DNA of 64,000 nucleotides, from contig JACKNX010000012.1 of the NCBI GenBank assembly GCA_024234635.1, forward strand, positions 86,147 through 150,146, given 5' to 3'. The notes below the pieces were generated by a model that saw nothing but the letters and a program-made list of their open reading frames with translations, was not told where the DNA came from and ran no database searches. Source of the stretch: Pseudomonadales bacterium (lineage in GTDB: Bacteria > Pseudomonadota > Gammaproteobacteria > Pseudomonadales > Azotimanducaceae). Positions 53,543 through 62,582 of the stretch are shown piece by piece. Every line of letters begins with the position of its first letter. Within the stretch, counting starts at the first letter, position 1. Made by a program: the position numbers and the translations under genes.

Positions 53543-55033
53543 TCAGGCAGCGTCGCCCACAGCTGCGCGCCGATAGCGCAGCATCTTGCCCGCCCCGGCA
53601 TCGCAGTGCGTGCCATCTGTCCAGGACAGCTTGCCGTTGACCCACACCGAGGCAATGCCGCCGGGATACTGCTTCGGCTCGTCATACGTGGCGGTGTCCA
53701 TCACGGCGGTGGGATCGAAAAGCACCAGGTCGGCCCACTGGCCGGTTGCGATCAGGCCGCGGTCCTGCATGCCGAACGTACGCGCCGACAGTGACGTCAT
53801 GCGCCGCACCGCTTCCGGCAGCGACAGGATGCCCCGCTCGCGCACATAACGGGCCAGCACACGCGGGAAGGTGCCGAACAGCCGTGGATGCGGCCGACCG
53901 CGCAGGTCAGGAATTCCGTCGGAGCCCACCATCATGTCCGCGTGCGCGAGATTGGTCTCCACGTCCGTCTCGTCAATGGTGAAATGAATGCAGATGGTGC
54001 GATCGCCCTGCGGCGCCGTGAGCACGAGCTTCACCGCCTCGGTGACATCGAGGCCACGTTCGGCGGCAATGTCCTTCAGCATCCGCCCTTCGAATTCGCG
54101 GAACGCGGGGCAACTGGCGATACGGATCACCTCCGCCAGTTCGCGGTTGACCCGCTCGAGGTTGAAGTATTCGACCATGCGCCCGCTGCCCGCGGTATAG
54201 GGATACACATCCAGCGTCACCCGCTGACCGGCGTCCAGCGCCTTGTCCACGCGCGCAAGCGAGGCGCGCACCTTGCCCCAGTTGGCGACGCCGGCAGCCT
54301 TGTGATGCGAGATATGCAGGTGTACGCCCGCGTCACGACCGATAGTCAGCGCTTCCTCGACGGCTTCGAGCAACTGGTCGCCTTCGTTGCGCATGTGCGT
54401 TGTGTACAACGCATCGAACGGCGCCGCGCAGGCCGCAAGTTCAGCCACTTCCTGTGTCAGGCTCCAGCGGCCGGGACGGTAGATGAGGCCGCTCGAAAAG
54501 CCACAGGCTCCCTGCTCCAGGGCCCGTGTAACATGTGCTTTCATGTTCGCCAGTTCCTGTGGCGTCGGTGAGCGCTGCGCCAGATCCATTTCGAGCGCAC
54601 GCACAGTGTTGTGGCCCACCAGCATCATGTTGTTGATGGCCGGTCGCCGCTCCAGCACCGCCGCGAAGTAACCCTCCAGATCGCGGAAGTCGCCACGGAT
54701 ACCGGCCAGGATGCCGCCGGTCACATCCGCATGGGCGCTCTCCGGATCGCGTGGCACGGCGCTGAAACCACAGTTGCCGCTGACCACCGTGGTCACGCCC
54801 TGCGCCAGTTTGAACGCCATGTCCGGAAAGCGCAGGAAGGCGCCATCGTCGTGCGCGTGCGTGTCCACGAACCCAGGCGCCAGCGTCAACCCGCGTCCGT
54901 CGACGACATGGCGGGCCTCACCTGCGTCGCCTACCGCATCGATGCGCCCGTCGCGAATACCCACGTCGCCGCGAATCGCCGCCGCCCCGGAGCCATCCAG
55001 AATCTCGACGTCGCGAATTACCGTATCGAGCAT
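53543..55033 (-). CDS. N-acyl-D-amino-acid deacylase (D-aminoacylase)
   Basis: Hydrolyses N-acyl-D-amino acids to D-amino acid and fatty or short acid. 496 residues, typical length. Metal-site motifs: VDTHAHDDGAFL, SGNCGFSAVP (Cys ligand), YTTHMRNEGDQLLEAVEEAL, HISHHKAAG and the late GSDGIPD with the catalytic Asp. Close to classical D-aminoacylases, more so than the 580-residue relative at 3.4-5.1 kb. Start ATG at 55031-55033 with GAGGAG 9 nt ahead, 13 bp after the GMC gene: an operon. Confidence 0.9.
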   Translation of the reverse strand: MLDTVIRDVEILDGSGAAAIRGDVGIRDGRIDAVGDAGEARHVVDGRGLTLAPGFVDTHAHDDGAFLRFPDMAFKLAQGVTTVVSGNCGFSAVPRDPESAHADVTGGILAGIRGDFRDLEGYFAAVLERRPAINNMMLVGHNTVRALEMDLAQRSPTPQELANMKAHVTRALEQGACGFSSGLIYRPGRWSLTQEVAELAACAAPFDALYTTHMRNEGDQLLEAVEEALTIGRDAGVHLHISHHKAAGVANWGKVRASLARVDKALDAGQRVTLDVYPYTAGSGRMVEYFNLERVNRELAEVIRIASCPAFREFEGRMLKDIAAERGLDVTEAVKLVLTAPQGDRTICIHFTIDETDVETNLAHADMMVGSDGIPDLRGRPHPRLFGTFPRVLARYVRERGILSLPEAVRRMTSLSARTFGMQDRGLIATGQWADLVLFDPTAVMDTATYDEPKQYPGGIASVWVNGKLSWTDGTHCDAGAGKMLRYRRAAVGDAA

Positions 55034-55046
55034 GTGCGCGTTCTCC

Positions 55047-56585
55047 TCACAGTCCGTAGAGGGCGGGTCGCGTGCGTAGCCACTCGCCCACCTTCTCGCC
55101 GATCATGATGCAGGTGAGATTGGTGTTCGCCCGCGGCACGGACGGCATGATCGACGCATCCGCCACCACGAGCCCGTCCATGCCATGACAGCGGCCATAC
55201 TGATCGACGACCGCCAGCGCATCCTCGCGCGGACCCATTTTTGCCGTACCACAGGGATGGTAGCCACTGGCGGCCAGGTTGCGGCACAGGGTTTCCAGCG
55301 TGGCATCGTCGTGGCCACGCGCCGCATCGGGAAACGTCACCGCCTCCACCAGATCCGCCAGCGGCGAGACGGCGGCAAAGGCAAGTGTATCCTTGTAACA
55401 GGCAACCAGACGGGAAAGATCGCGGGGATCCTCGCAAAAGCGGTTGCGCACGATGGGCGCGGCACGCGGATCGGCGCTGGCCAGCAACAGTTCGCCGCGA
55501 CCGTACTGGTACTCCAGCACCGCCGCGATGGCAAAAGAGGGCGGCGAACCACGCCGGCCGGCAAAACTGATCTGTTCGATCTGCAGGTCATTGCGTTTGT
55601 CGGAGCCGTCAGCCGTATAGCGCAGAATCGTCTGGATGATCGGCGCGTCGTGATCGATATCAACCCCCTTGCGCGCGTGGCAGACAACCGACAGCGCCGG
55701 GTGATCGCACAGATTGGCGCCCACGCCGGGAAGCGGACTGATCACGTCGATACCGTGCGCGGCGAGCTGCCCGCCAGGACCGATGCCCGAACGCATCAGC
55801 ACGGGCGGGGTCTGCAGGGCTCCCGCGGCCAGCACCACCAGGCGCGCCTCCAGTACGGACACCTCACCGGCCACGTCAGCGATCTCCACGCCCGTGCAGC
55901 GGCCATCACGGATGACAAGACGATTCACGTGAGTGTCAGCCCGGATGGTAAGGTTGGGACGCAGCCGCGCGGGCGCCAGGTAACCGATGGCGCAGGAAAT
56001 GCGCAGGCGCCCCAGCTTGTTCATGGGGTGGGGTCCGGCGCCGTATCCCCAGGGTTCGTTGGCATCTGCGCAGTATGGATAGCCAAGCGTATCGGCGGCG
56101 TCGAGGAATGCGGCCTGCGGCGCCGTCAATTCGTCCCGCGGATACCGCCGGATGGTTATCGGGCCCGCATCGCCGTGCCAGTCGGCGTCGCCGAAATCCA
56201 GGTCGCGTTCCAGCCGGCAGAAAGCGGGTAACACGCCGGTCCACGACCACTCAGGGTTGCCCGCCGCTGCCCACTCGTCGTAGTCCTCGGGCATGCCGCG
56301 CAAGGCGATTGTGGTGTTCACCGCGGAGGACCCGCCCACCACCCGACCACGGGGAAAGGCCACGGAACGGCCTGCGGTCGGCTCGTAGGTGAAACCCCAG
56401 TCGTGATCACGGTAGGAGTTGTCGTGGCTGTTCACCAGATCCCATGGGAGCTCTTCCAGCCTGGGATAGTCCGGTCCCGCTTCCACCAGGCACACCGTGA
56501 GCCCGGTGTTTTCGGAGACGCGGGCGGCAATGGCGCTGCCACTGCTGCCGGCCCCGACGATCAGAACATCAAACCGCTGCATCAT
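55047..56585 (-). CDS. GMC family FAD-dependent oxidoreductase
   Basis: A 512-residue choline-dehydrogenase-like oxidoreductase. FAD-binding VLIVGAGSSGSAIAARVSE at the start, FPRGRVVGGSSAVNTTIALRG, GALQTPPVLMRSGIGP (second GMC signature), and active-site YHPCGTAKMG (His) and PRANTNLTCIMIGEK (Asn). Oxidises an alcohol to an aldehyde or ketone. Two adjacent ATGs start the frame. Followed by the D-aminoacylase; divergent from the metallo-hydrolase gene. Confidence 0.93.
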   Translation of the reverse strand: MMQRFDVLIVGAGSSGSAIAARVSENTGLTVCLVEAGPDYPRLEELPWDLVNSHDNSYRDHDWGFTYEPTAGRSVAFPRGRVVGGSSAVNTTIALRGMPEDYDEWAAAGNPEWSWTGVLPAFCRLERDLDFGDADWHGDAGPITIRRYPRDELTAPQAAFLDAADTLGYPYCADANEPWGYGAGPHPMNKLGRLRISCAIGYLAPARLRPNLTIRADTHVNRLVIRDGRCTGVEIADVAGEVSVLEARLVVLAAGALQTPPVLMRSGIGPGGQLAAHGIDVISPLPGVGANLCDHPALSVVCHARKGVDIDHDAPIIQTILRYTADGSDKRNDLQIEQISFAGRRGSPPSFAIAAVLEYQYGRGELLLASADPRAAPIVRNRFCEDPRDLSRLVACYKDTLAFAAVSPLADLVEAVTFPDAARGHDDATLETLCRNLAASGYHPCGTAKMGPREDALAVVDQYGRCHGMDGLVVADASIMPSVPRANTNLTCIMIGEKVGEWLRTRPALYGL

Positions 56586-56715
56586 TCCCGTCGCTCTCCC
56601 GTGACCACCTGCGGATCAGGATCATGGTCAAGCCGACGCGACCCTGCAACGCCGCCGTGAATCCCAACCTGCTCGTCTGGTATGGTGCGCGCCATCAACC
56701 CAGCGGAAACGGAAC

Positions 56716-57750
56716 ATGCGTAGACTGCTGCCTGGTCTCGCCGTGACGGCGCTCCTCCTCGCCGGCGGCGGCTGGTTGCTGCTTGGCGTGCCGGCGGTTC
56801 AGGATTGGCTGCTTGGTCGCATGCTCAGTGTCGTCATGACGCAGTCACCGGTAACACACGCCGATGGCCTGCGCATTTTCATGTGCGGCACCTCCTCGCC
56901 CCTTCCCGCACCGGGTCGCGCCCAGGCCTGCGTGGCCGTCATGGCGGGCGATGACCTGTTCCTGGTGGACGCAGGCGCTGGTTCCGCCAACACCTTCAAC
57001 CTGGCGGGTGAGGACTCCAGCAACCTGCGGGCAATCCTGCTGACGCACTTCCACTCGGACCACATCGCAGCGATACCCGACTTCAATCTCAACTCCTGGG
57101 TGGGTGGGCGCAGCCGACCGCTGGAACTGATCGGCCCCGCCGGCGTCGAACGCATCGCCGAAGGCCTGAACGAAGCCTACGCCCTGGATCGCGGCTACCG
57201 GGTAGCCCACCACGGCGAAGTACTGTTGCCACCCGCGCTGGGTGAACTGTCCGCGCGCGAAATCGGCCCTGGCGTCTTCTGGAACGCCGGCGGACTCACC
57301 ATTACCGCGTTTCCCGTGGATCACTCCCCGGTATCCCCGGCGGTGGGTTACCGGTTCGACTACCAGGGACGGTCCGTGGTGATCAGCGGCGACAGCAACG
57401 TCACGCCCACGCTCATCGCGGCGGCCAAAGGCGCGGACCTGGTGCTGCACGACGCCCTGTCGCTGCCCATCGTGCAAGCCATGGCGAAGACTGCTGAAGC
57501 GGCTGGGCGAATCCGGCAGGCAAGGATACTCGGCGACATCCAGGGCTATCACGCCTCCACGGAGAGTCTGTCGCAGATCGTTGCACAGGCTGCGCCGCGC
57601 ATGCTGGCCGTGTATCACCTGGTCCCCGCGCCCCGCAATACACTCATGAGCCGGATGTTCGAACGCGATCTGCCCACAGGTACGGTGATCACCAGCGACG
57701 GCATGGTGTTCTCGCTGCCCGCGGACTCCAGTGACATCCACGTGGACTGA
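56716..57750 (+). CDS. Membrane-anchored MBL-fold metallo-hydrolase
   Basis: 344 residues. An N-terminal hydrophobic segment (about 6-27) is a signal anchor or signal peptide. The metallo-beta-lactamase fold follows with HFHSDH (111-116), then FPVDHSPVSPAVGYRF and VISGDSN with the bridging Asp, and HLVPAP near the end. It resembles the RNase Z/arylsulfatase-like group acting outside the membrane. Substrate unknown. ATG at 56716 with GGAAC-type RBS only. Confidence 0.86.
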   Translation: MRRLLPGLAVTALLLAGGGWLLLGVPAVQDWLLGRMLSVVMTQSPVTHADGLRIFMCGTSSPLPAPGRAQACVAVMAGDDLFLVDAGAGSANTFNLAGEDSSNLRAILLTHFHSDHIAAIPDFNLNSWVGGRSRPLELIGPAGVERIAEGLNEAYALDRGYRVAHHGEVLLPPALGELSAREIGPGVFWNAGGLTITAFPVDHSPVSPAVGYRFDYQGRSVVISGDSNVTPTLIAAAKGADLVLHDALSLPIVQAMAKTAEAAGRIRQARILGDIQGYHASTESLSQIVAQAAPRMLAVYHLVPAPRNTLMSRMFERDLPTGTVITSDGMVFSLPADSSDIHVD

Positions 57751-57981
57751 GCATCGCCAGGTGAGCATGACCGGGGGACAACCCCACCCCGGCAACCGGC
57801 ACTCACGAACCGCGAACCGGTTCACGCCGTCACCGTAATGTGACCGCATCACTGGCCTGCCCGGCGGCCTTCGGTCAGACTTCCCGCTGACAACCCGGCC
57901 GCGCTGGACAGCACGGCGACAACAACGCGCGGCGCGGATCGCCCACCCGGGTCGACCCGCCCGCACCGACGGGAGCGCCGG

Positions 57982-59223
57982 ATGACCCGCACACCCCGAC
58001 TGCACATACCGCATCCTCCGGCCCGTCCGGGAGCGGATCCCGACTTCAGTTACGTCACGCGCGTACCCGCCGGCAGCGTGCCCCGCCCCGACCCGCATAC
58101 GCGACTGAGGGATCTGCCCAACGAACTCATCTACGACATCGTGCGCGTGCTGGACGACGAAGGCACCGCGGTGGGGCCATGGGACCCGGGACTCGACCCC
58201 GACGAACTGCAGTTCGGTCTCCGGCACATGCTGGAAACGCGCGCATTCGACGATCACATGCTGCGCATGCACCGGCAGGGAAAAATCTCCTTCTACATGA
58301 AGTCCCGCGGCGAAGAGGCCGTGGCGGTCGCCGCCGCCATGGCGCTCAAGCCCAGCGACATGCTGTTCCCCTCCTATCGCGTGCAGGGATTGCAGATCGC
58401 CCGCGGTCGCAGCCTGGTGGATCTGATGAACCAGTGCCTCTCCAACAGCCGCGACATGTGCAAGGGCCGGCAGATGCCGATCATGTACCACTGGAAACGG
58501 GGCAACATTTTTTCCATTTCGGGCAACCTCACCACGCAGTATCCCCAGGCCGTCGGCTGGGCGATGGCCGCCGCCATCAAAGGCGAGGACGACATTGCCG
58601 CCGCATGGATCGGCGAAGGCTCGAGCGCGGAGGCCGATTTTCATCACGCGATGACGTTTGCGTCGGTTTACCGCGCGCCGGTCATCCTCAACATCGTCAA
58701 CAACCAGTATGCCATCTCCACCTTCCAGGGCACCGCCGGCGGCGAGCACCGGCCGTTCGCGGCACGTGGCCCCGGCTACGGCATCCCCGGCATTCGTGTC
58801 GATGGCAACGATTTTCCGGCCGTGTACGCCGTCACCCAATGGGCCGCGGAACGCGCACGTTCGGGCACGGGCCCCACGCTCATCGAACTGGTGACCTACC
58901 GCGTGGACGCGCACTCCACCAGCGATGATCCTTCCCGCTATCGCCCGAAGAACGAAGCTGATGCCTGGCCGTACGGTGACCCCGTGGAACGTCTGAAAAC
59001 CCATCTGATCCGGTTCGGCCAGTGGTCCGAGACGCGCCACGCCGCACTCGTGGAAGAGCTGAAAGCCCAGGTGGAGCGCGACTGGGCCGAAGCCTGCAGC
59101 TACGGCACCATGACGGCGCCGCCGTTCCTCGACAAGAATGAACTGTTCGAGGACGTCTACGCCGACATGCCGCCGCACCTCATCGCCCAGAAGAAACAGA
59201 TGCGCGCACTCGAAGAGGACTGA
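57982..59223 (+). CDS. bkdA1: Branched-chain 2-oxo acid dehydrogenase E1 alpha
   Basis: TPP-dependent decarboxylase subunit of the BCKDH complex, acting on oxo acids from Val, Leu and Ile. 413 residues. The TPP-binding motif runs from GEGSSAEADFHHA to NNQYAIS. The loop HSTSDDPSRYR is characteristic of BCKDH E1a rather than pyruvate E1. N-terminal PHTRLRDLPNELIYDIVRVLDDEG also matches the Pseudomonas BkdA1 type. Heads an E1a-E1b-E2 operon; 35 bp to the next gene. Confidence 0.92.
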   Translation: MTRTPRLHIPHPPARPGADPDFSYVTRVPAGSVPRPDPHTRLRDLPNELIYDIVRVLDDEGTAVGPWDPGLDPDELQFGLRHMLETRAFDDHMLRMHRQGKISFYMKSRGEEAVAVAAAMALKPSDMLFPSYRVQGLQIARGRSLVDLMNQCLSNSRDMCKGRQMPIMYHWKRGNIFSISGNLTTQYPQAVGWAMAAAIKGEDDIAAAWIGEGSSAEADFHHAMTFASVYRAPVILNIVNNQYAISTFQGTAGGEHRPFAARGPGYGIPGIRVDGNDFPAVYAVTQWAAERARSGTGPTLIELVTYRVDAHSTSDDPSRYRPKNEADAWPYGDPVERLKTHLIRFGQWSETRHAALVEELKAQVERDWAEACSYGTMTAPPFLDKNELFEDVYADMPPHLIAQKKQMRALEED

Positions 59224-59258
59224 CAGACAATGCGTCGCACACCGACAGGAGAGCCGAC

Positions 59259-60275
59259 ATGCCACGCATGAACATGGTACAGGCCATCAACTCCGCCATG
59301 GACATCATGCTGGACCGCGATCCCAACGTGATCTGCATCGGTCAGGACATCGGCTACTTCGGCGGTGTGTTCCGCTGCACCGATGGCCTGCAGCGCAAGT
59401 ACGGCGAACACCGCGTCATCGACGCGCCCATCGCCGAAGGCGGCATCATCGGTTCCGCCATCGGCATGGGCGTGAACGGCCTGCGACCGGTGGCGGAAAT
59501 CCAGTTTGCCGACTACATCTATCCCGGCTGCGACCAGATCATCAGCGAACTGGCGCGGCTGCGCTATCGCACCGCCGGCGATTTCTTCGCGCCGGTCACC
59601 ATCCGCACCCCTTGCGGCGGCGGCATTCGGGGCGGGCAGACGCACTCGCAGAGCCCGGAAGGCATCTTCACGCACCTGTGCGGCGTGAAGGTGGTGATGC
59701 CGTCCAACCCTTACGATGCCAAGGGATTGCTCATCGCAGCCATCGAAGACGACGATCCGGTGATCTTTTTCGAGCCGAAGCGCATCTACAACGGCCCCTT
59801 TGACGGCGACCCCGACAAGCCAGCGGTGCCCTGGAACACGCATCCCCACAGTGAGGTACCTGCCGAGTACTACACGCTTCCCATCGGACGCGCCGAAATC
59901 GTGCGCCCCGGCGAAGACGTCACGGTGCTCTGTTACGGCACCATGGTGCACGTGTGTCAGGCCGCGGCCGACTTCGCCGAGGTGGATGCGGAGATCATCG
60001 ACCTTCGCACGCTGTCGCCGCTGGACGTCACCACCATCCGCCAGAGCGTGGAGAAAACCGGCCGCTGCGTAGCCGTGCACGAAGCGACGCGCTTCAGCGG
60101 CTACGGCGCCGAACTGGCCGCCACCGTGCAGGAGGAGTGTTTCTACAGCCTGGAAGCACCGATCCTGCGGGTCACCGGCTGGGATACCCCCTACCCGCAC
60201 GCCTTCGAATGGGACTACTTCCCGGGCAAGCGGCGGGTGGCGAAAGCCCTGGAACAGGTGCTGGAAATGTCATGA
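59259..60275 (+). CDS. bkdA2: Branched-chain 2-oxo acid dehydrogenase E1 beta
   Basis: 338-residue beta partner completing the E1 heterotetramer. Transketolase-like pyrimidine domain with IGQDIGYFGGVFRCTDGL, APIAEGGIIGSAIGMG and VAEIQFADYIYPG. C-terminal domain with DLRTLSPLD and HEATRFSGYGAEL. ATG at 59259. The stop overlaps the E2 start (ATGA). Confidence 0.94.
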   Translation: MPRMNMVQAINSAMDIMLDRDPNVICIGQDIGYFGGVFRCTDGLQRKYGEHRVIDAPIAEGGIIGSAIGMGVNGLRPVAEIQFADYIYPGCDQIISELARLRYRTAGDFFAPVTIRTPCGGGIRGGQTHSQSPEGIFTHLCGVKVVMPSNPYDAKGLLIAAIEDDDPVIFFEPKRIYNGPFDGDPDKPAVPWNTHPHSEVPAEYYTLPIGRAEIVRPGEDVTVLCYGTMVHVCQAAADFAEVDAEIIDLRTLSPLDVTTIRQSVEKTGRCVAVHEATRFSGYGAELAATVQEECFYSLEAPILRVTGWDTPYPHAFEWDYFPGKRRVAKALEQVLEMS

Positions 60276-61567
60276 GCGAATTCAGTTTCAAGCTGCCCGA
60301 TCTCGGCGAAGGCACGGTGGAAGCCGAAATCATTCTCTGGCACGTGTCACCCGGCGACGCCGTGACCGAAGGCCAGGTGATCGTGGACGTGATGACCGAC
60401 AAGGCCAATATCGAAGTACCGTCACCGGTCTCCGGACGGGTACTGCGCACGCGCGGCGAGCCTGGCGACATGATCACCGTTGGCACTGAACTCGTGGCCT
60501 TCGATGTCAGCGGCAAGGTGCCCGCGGCCACCGTGGAACCACCGCCGCCGATGCAGGCTCCCGCCTCCCCGCCTGAGCAGCAACTTGTCGAAGCGCCACC
60601 GCCGCCTGTCACGGCGCGCCGTGAGGCGCCATCGCAACCCACACCAGATCGCGATCCCGCGTCCACGGCCATAGCAAGCCAACGCACACCCGGCACACAG
60701 GTTCTGGCCTCTCCGGCCATCCGTCGCAGGGCCAACGAACTCGGCATCGACCTTGCCGGCATCGCCGGTTCCGGACCGCGCGGGCGCATCCTGCGCAAGG
60801 ACCTGGACGGTTTCCTGCAGACAGGGCCTGCGTCGACACCAGCTGGCACACTGACACGCAGCGATGACATCACCGAAGTGAAGATCATCGGCGTACGCCG
60901 GGTCATTGCGCAGCGCATGCAGGCGGCAAAACGCGAGATCCCCCATTTCGCCTACGTGGAGGAAGTGGACATGACCGCGCTGGACAGCCTGCGTCAGCAA
61001 CTGAACGCGCAGCACCCTGACGCGCGCCTCACGTTCCTGCCCTTCATCGGTCTGGCCCTCATCCGCGCGCTCAAGCGCTACCCGCACATCAACGCCCTGC
61101 ACGACGCGGAACGCGACATGCTGCTGCGACATTCGGCGGTACACCTGGGCATTGCCACCCAGACACCTGACGGCCTGAAGGTACCGGTGGTACGCGATGC
61201 CGATCAACTGGATCTGTGGCAGCTGGCGGCAGCCGTCGCCAGCGTGGCGCAGCGTGCCCGGGATGGCAGCGCCGGCCGCGAGGAACTGGGTGGCTCCACC
61301 TTCACCCTGACCAGCCTGGGCCGACTGGGCGGCATCGTCAGCACGCCGGTGATCAACACCCCGGAGCTGGGCATCGTTGGCATCAACAAAGCGGTGCAGC
61401 GGCCGATGGTCGTGGACGGACGCGTGGAAATCCGGCTCATGATGAACCTTTCGTCCTCGTTCGATCATCGTTTCGTGGATGGTTTCGATGCTGCCTCGAT
61501 GATCCAGGCGATGAAGGCGCTGCTGGAGCAACCCGCCCTGCTTTTCGTCCCGGCGCCGCCTGGCTGA
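60272..61567 (+). CDS. bkdB: Branched-chain 2-oxo acid dehydrogenase E2 (lipoamide acyltransferase)
   Basis: 431 residues. One lipoyl domain (1-80; lipoyl Lys-44 in VMTDKANIEVPSP), a Pro/Ala linker (about 88-145), a peripheral-subunit-binding domain (about 148-185, SPAIRRRANELGIDLAGIAGSG), and a catalytic acyltransferase domain ending with the HRFVDGFD form of the HxxxDG active site. No lipoamide dehydrogenase (E3) follows, so E3 must come from elsewhere. Coupled to E1b. Confidence 0.94.
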   Translation: MSEFSFKLPDLGEGTVEAEIILWHVSPGDAVTEGQVIVDVMTDKANIEVPSPVSGRVLRTRGEPGDMITVGTELVAFDVSGKVPAATVEPPPPMQAPASPPEQQLVEAPPPPVTARREAPSQPTPDRDPASTAIASQRTPGTQVLASPAIRRRANELGIDLAGIAGSGPRGRILRKDLDGFLQTGPASTPAGTLTRSDDITEVKIIGVRRVIAQRMQAAKREIPHFAYVEEVDMTALDSLRQQLNAQHPDARLTFLPFIGLALIRALKRYPHINALHDAERDMLLRHSAVHLGIATQTPDGLKVPVVRDADQLDLWQLAAAVASVAQRARDGSAGREELGGSTFTLTSLGRLGGIVSTPVINTPELGIVGINKAVQRPMVVDGRVEIRLMMNLSSSFDHRFVDGFDAASMIQAMKALLEQPALLFVPAPPG

Positions 61568-61660
61568 ATGGCTGGCGTTTCCGGCGCCAGCGGAAAAGGA
61601 TCGCTCATCCCCGATGACCGCCACTCCCTGCATGGGTAACATGCAGTCTGGGAGGGCGCC

Positions 61661-62569
61661 ATGAATTCACAGACAGCGAAGCGCAGTGCGGCCGAACGCC
61701 GTAATGCCATTTCCGCCATTGCCATGGCGCTGATCGTCGCCGCTTTCGTGGCGTGGGCCACCGCGCACAACAGCCGCATGTGGATGGGACACCACATCAT
61801 GACCTGGTGCGCGTGCCTGGCGTTCGGTGTGCAGTGGCTCATGTTCGTTCACGCGTGGTTGCGCCGCAGCGAGCACCTGTTCGATCTCACGGGCTCCGCC
61901 ACCTTCCTGTCGCTGGTGTGGTTTGCCGTGCTCGTGCAGCAGGCCTTCGATCCACATTCACTGCTTCTGGCCGGGCTTATTTCGGTATGGGCGATGCGCC
62001 TGGGAACGTTTTTGTTCACGCGCATTCGGCGCGCCGGCGAAGACCGCCGTTTCCGGGCCATCCGAAACTCGTTTTCCACCTTTCTCATGACGTGGACACT
62101 ACAGGGCCTGTGGGTATTCCTCACCGCGTCCTGCGCGCTGGCGGCCATTTCGGACCATGAAGCACCGCCGCTTGGCCCGCTCGTCTGGACAGGCGTCGCG
62201 CTGTGGGTCGCGGGCTTCTCTATCGAAGTTGTCGCCGATGCGCAGAAAAGCCGCTTCCGCGCGGACCCGGCCAACACCAGCCGCTTCATCCGCTCCGGCC
62301 TGTGGGCCTGGTCACGGCATCCCAACTACTTCGGCGAAATTCTGCTGTGGACCGGGATTGCCGTCATCGCGCTTCCCGACCTGTCCGGGGGACAGTACGT
62401 CACACTGGTCTCGCCGGTGTTCGTCACCTTATTGCTGACGAAGATCAGCGGCGTGCGCATGCTGGAGGCCCGGGCTGACAAACAGTGGGGTGAGGACAGC
62501 GACTACAAGGCCTACAAGCGCGCCACTTCCGTGCTGGTGCCGCTGCCGCCAGGGCGCGGACAGGGCTGA
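61661..62569 (+). CDS. DUF1295 / steroid 5-alpha-reductase-like membrane protein
   Basis: 302 residues with about seven hydrophobic segments. The C-terminal signature FRADPANTSRFIRSGLWAWSRHPNYFGEILLWTG is typical of DUF1295 and related methyltransferase/reductase membrane proteins. Reaction not known. ATG at 61661 with GGGAGGG. 93 bp after E2, on the same strand, but a role in BCKDH is not implied. Confidence 0.88.
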   Translation: MNSQTAKRSAAERRNAISAIAMALIVAAFVAWATAHNSRMWMGHHIMTWCACLAFGVQWLMFVHAWLRRSEHLFDLTGSATFLSLVWFAVLVQQAFDPHSLLLAGLISVWAMRLGTFLFTRIRRAGEDRRFRAIRNSFSTFLMTWTLQGLWVFLTASCALAAISDHEAPPLGPLVWTGVALWVAGFSIEVVADAQKSRFRADPANTSRFIRSGLWAWSRHPNYFGEILLWTGIAVIALPDLSGGQYVTLVSPVFVTLLLTKISGVRMLEARADKQWGEDSDYKAYKRATSVLVPLPPGRGQG

Positions 62570-62582
62570 GCGGAGCCCATAC

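Noticed and set aside
56845..59265. 806-codon minus-strand frame
   Set aside because: Antisense to the metallo-hydrolase and BCKDH E1 alpha, both of which carry clear motifs.
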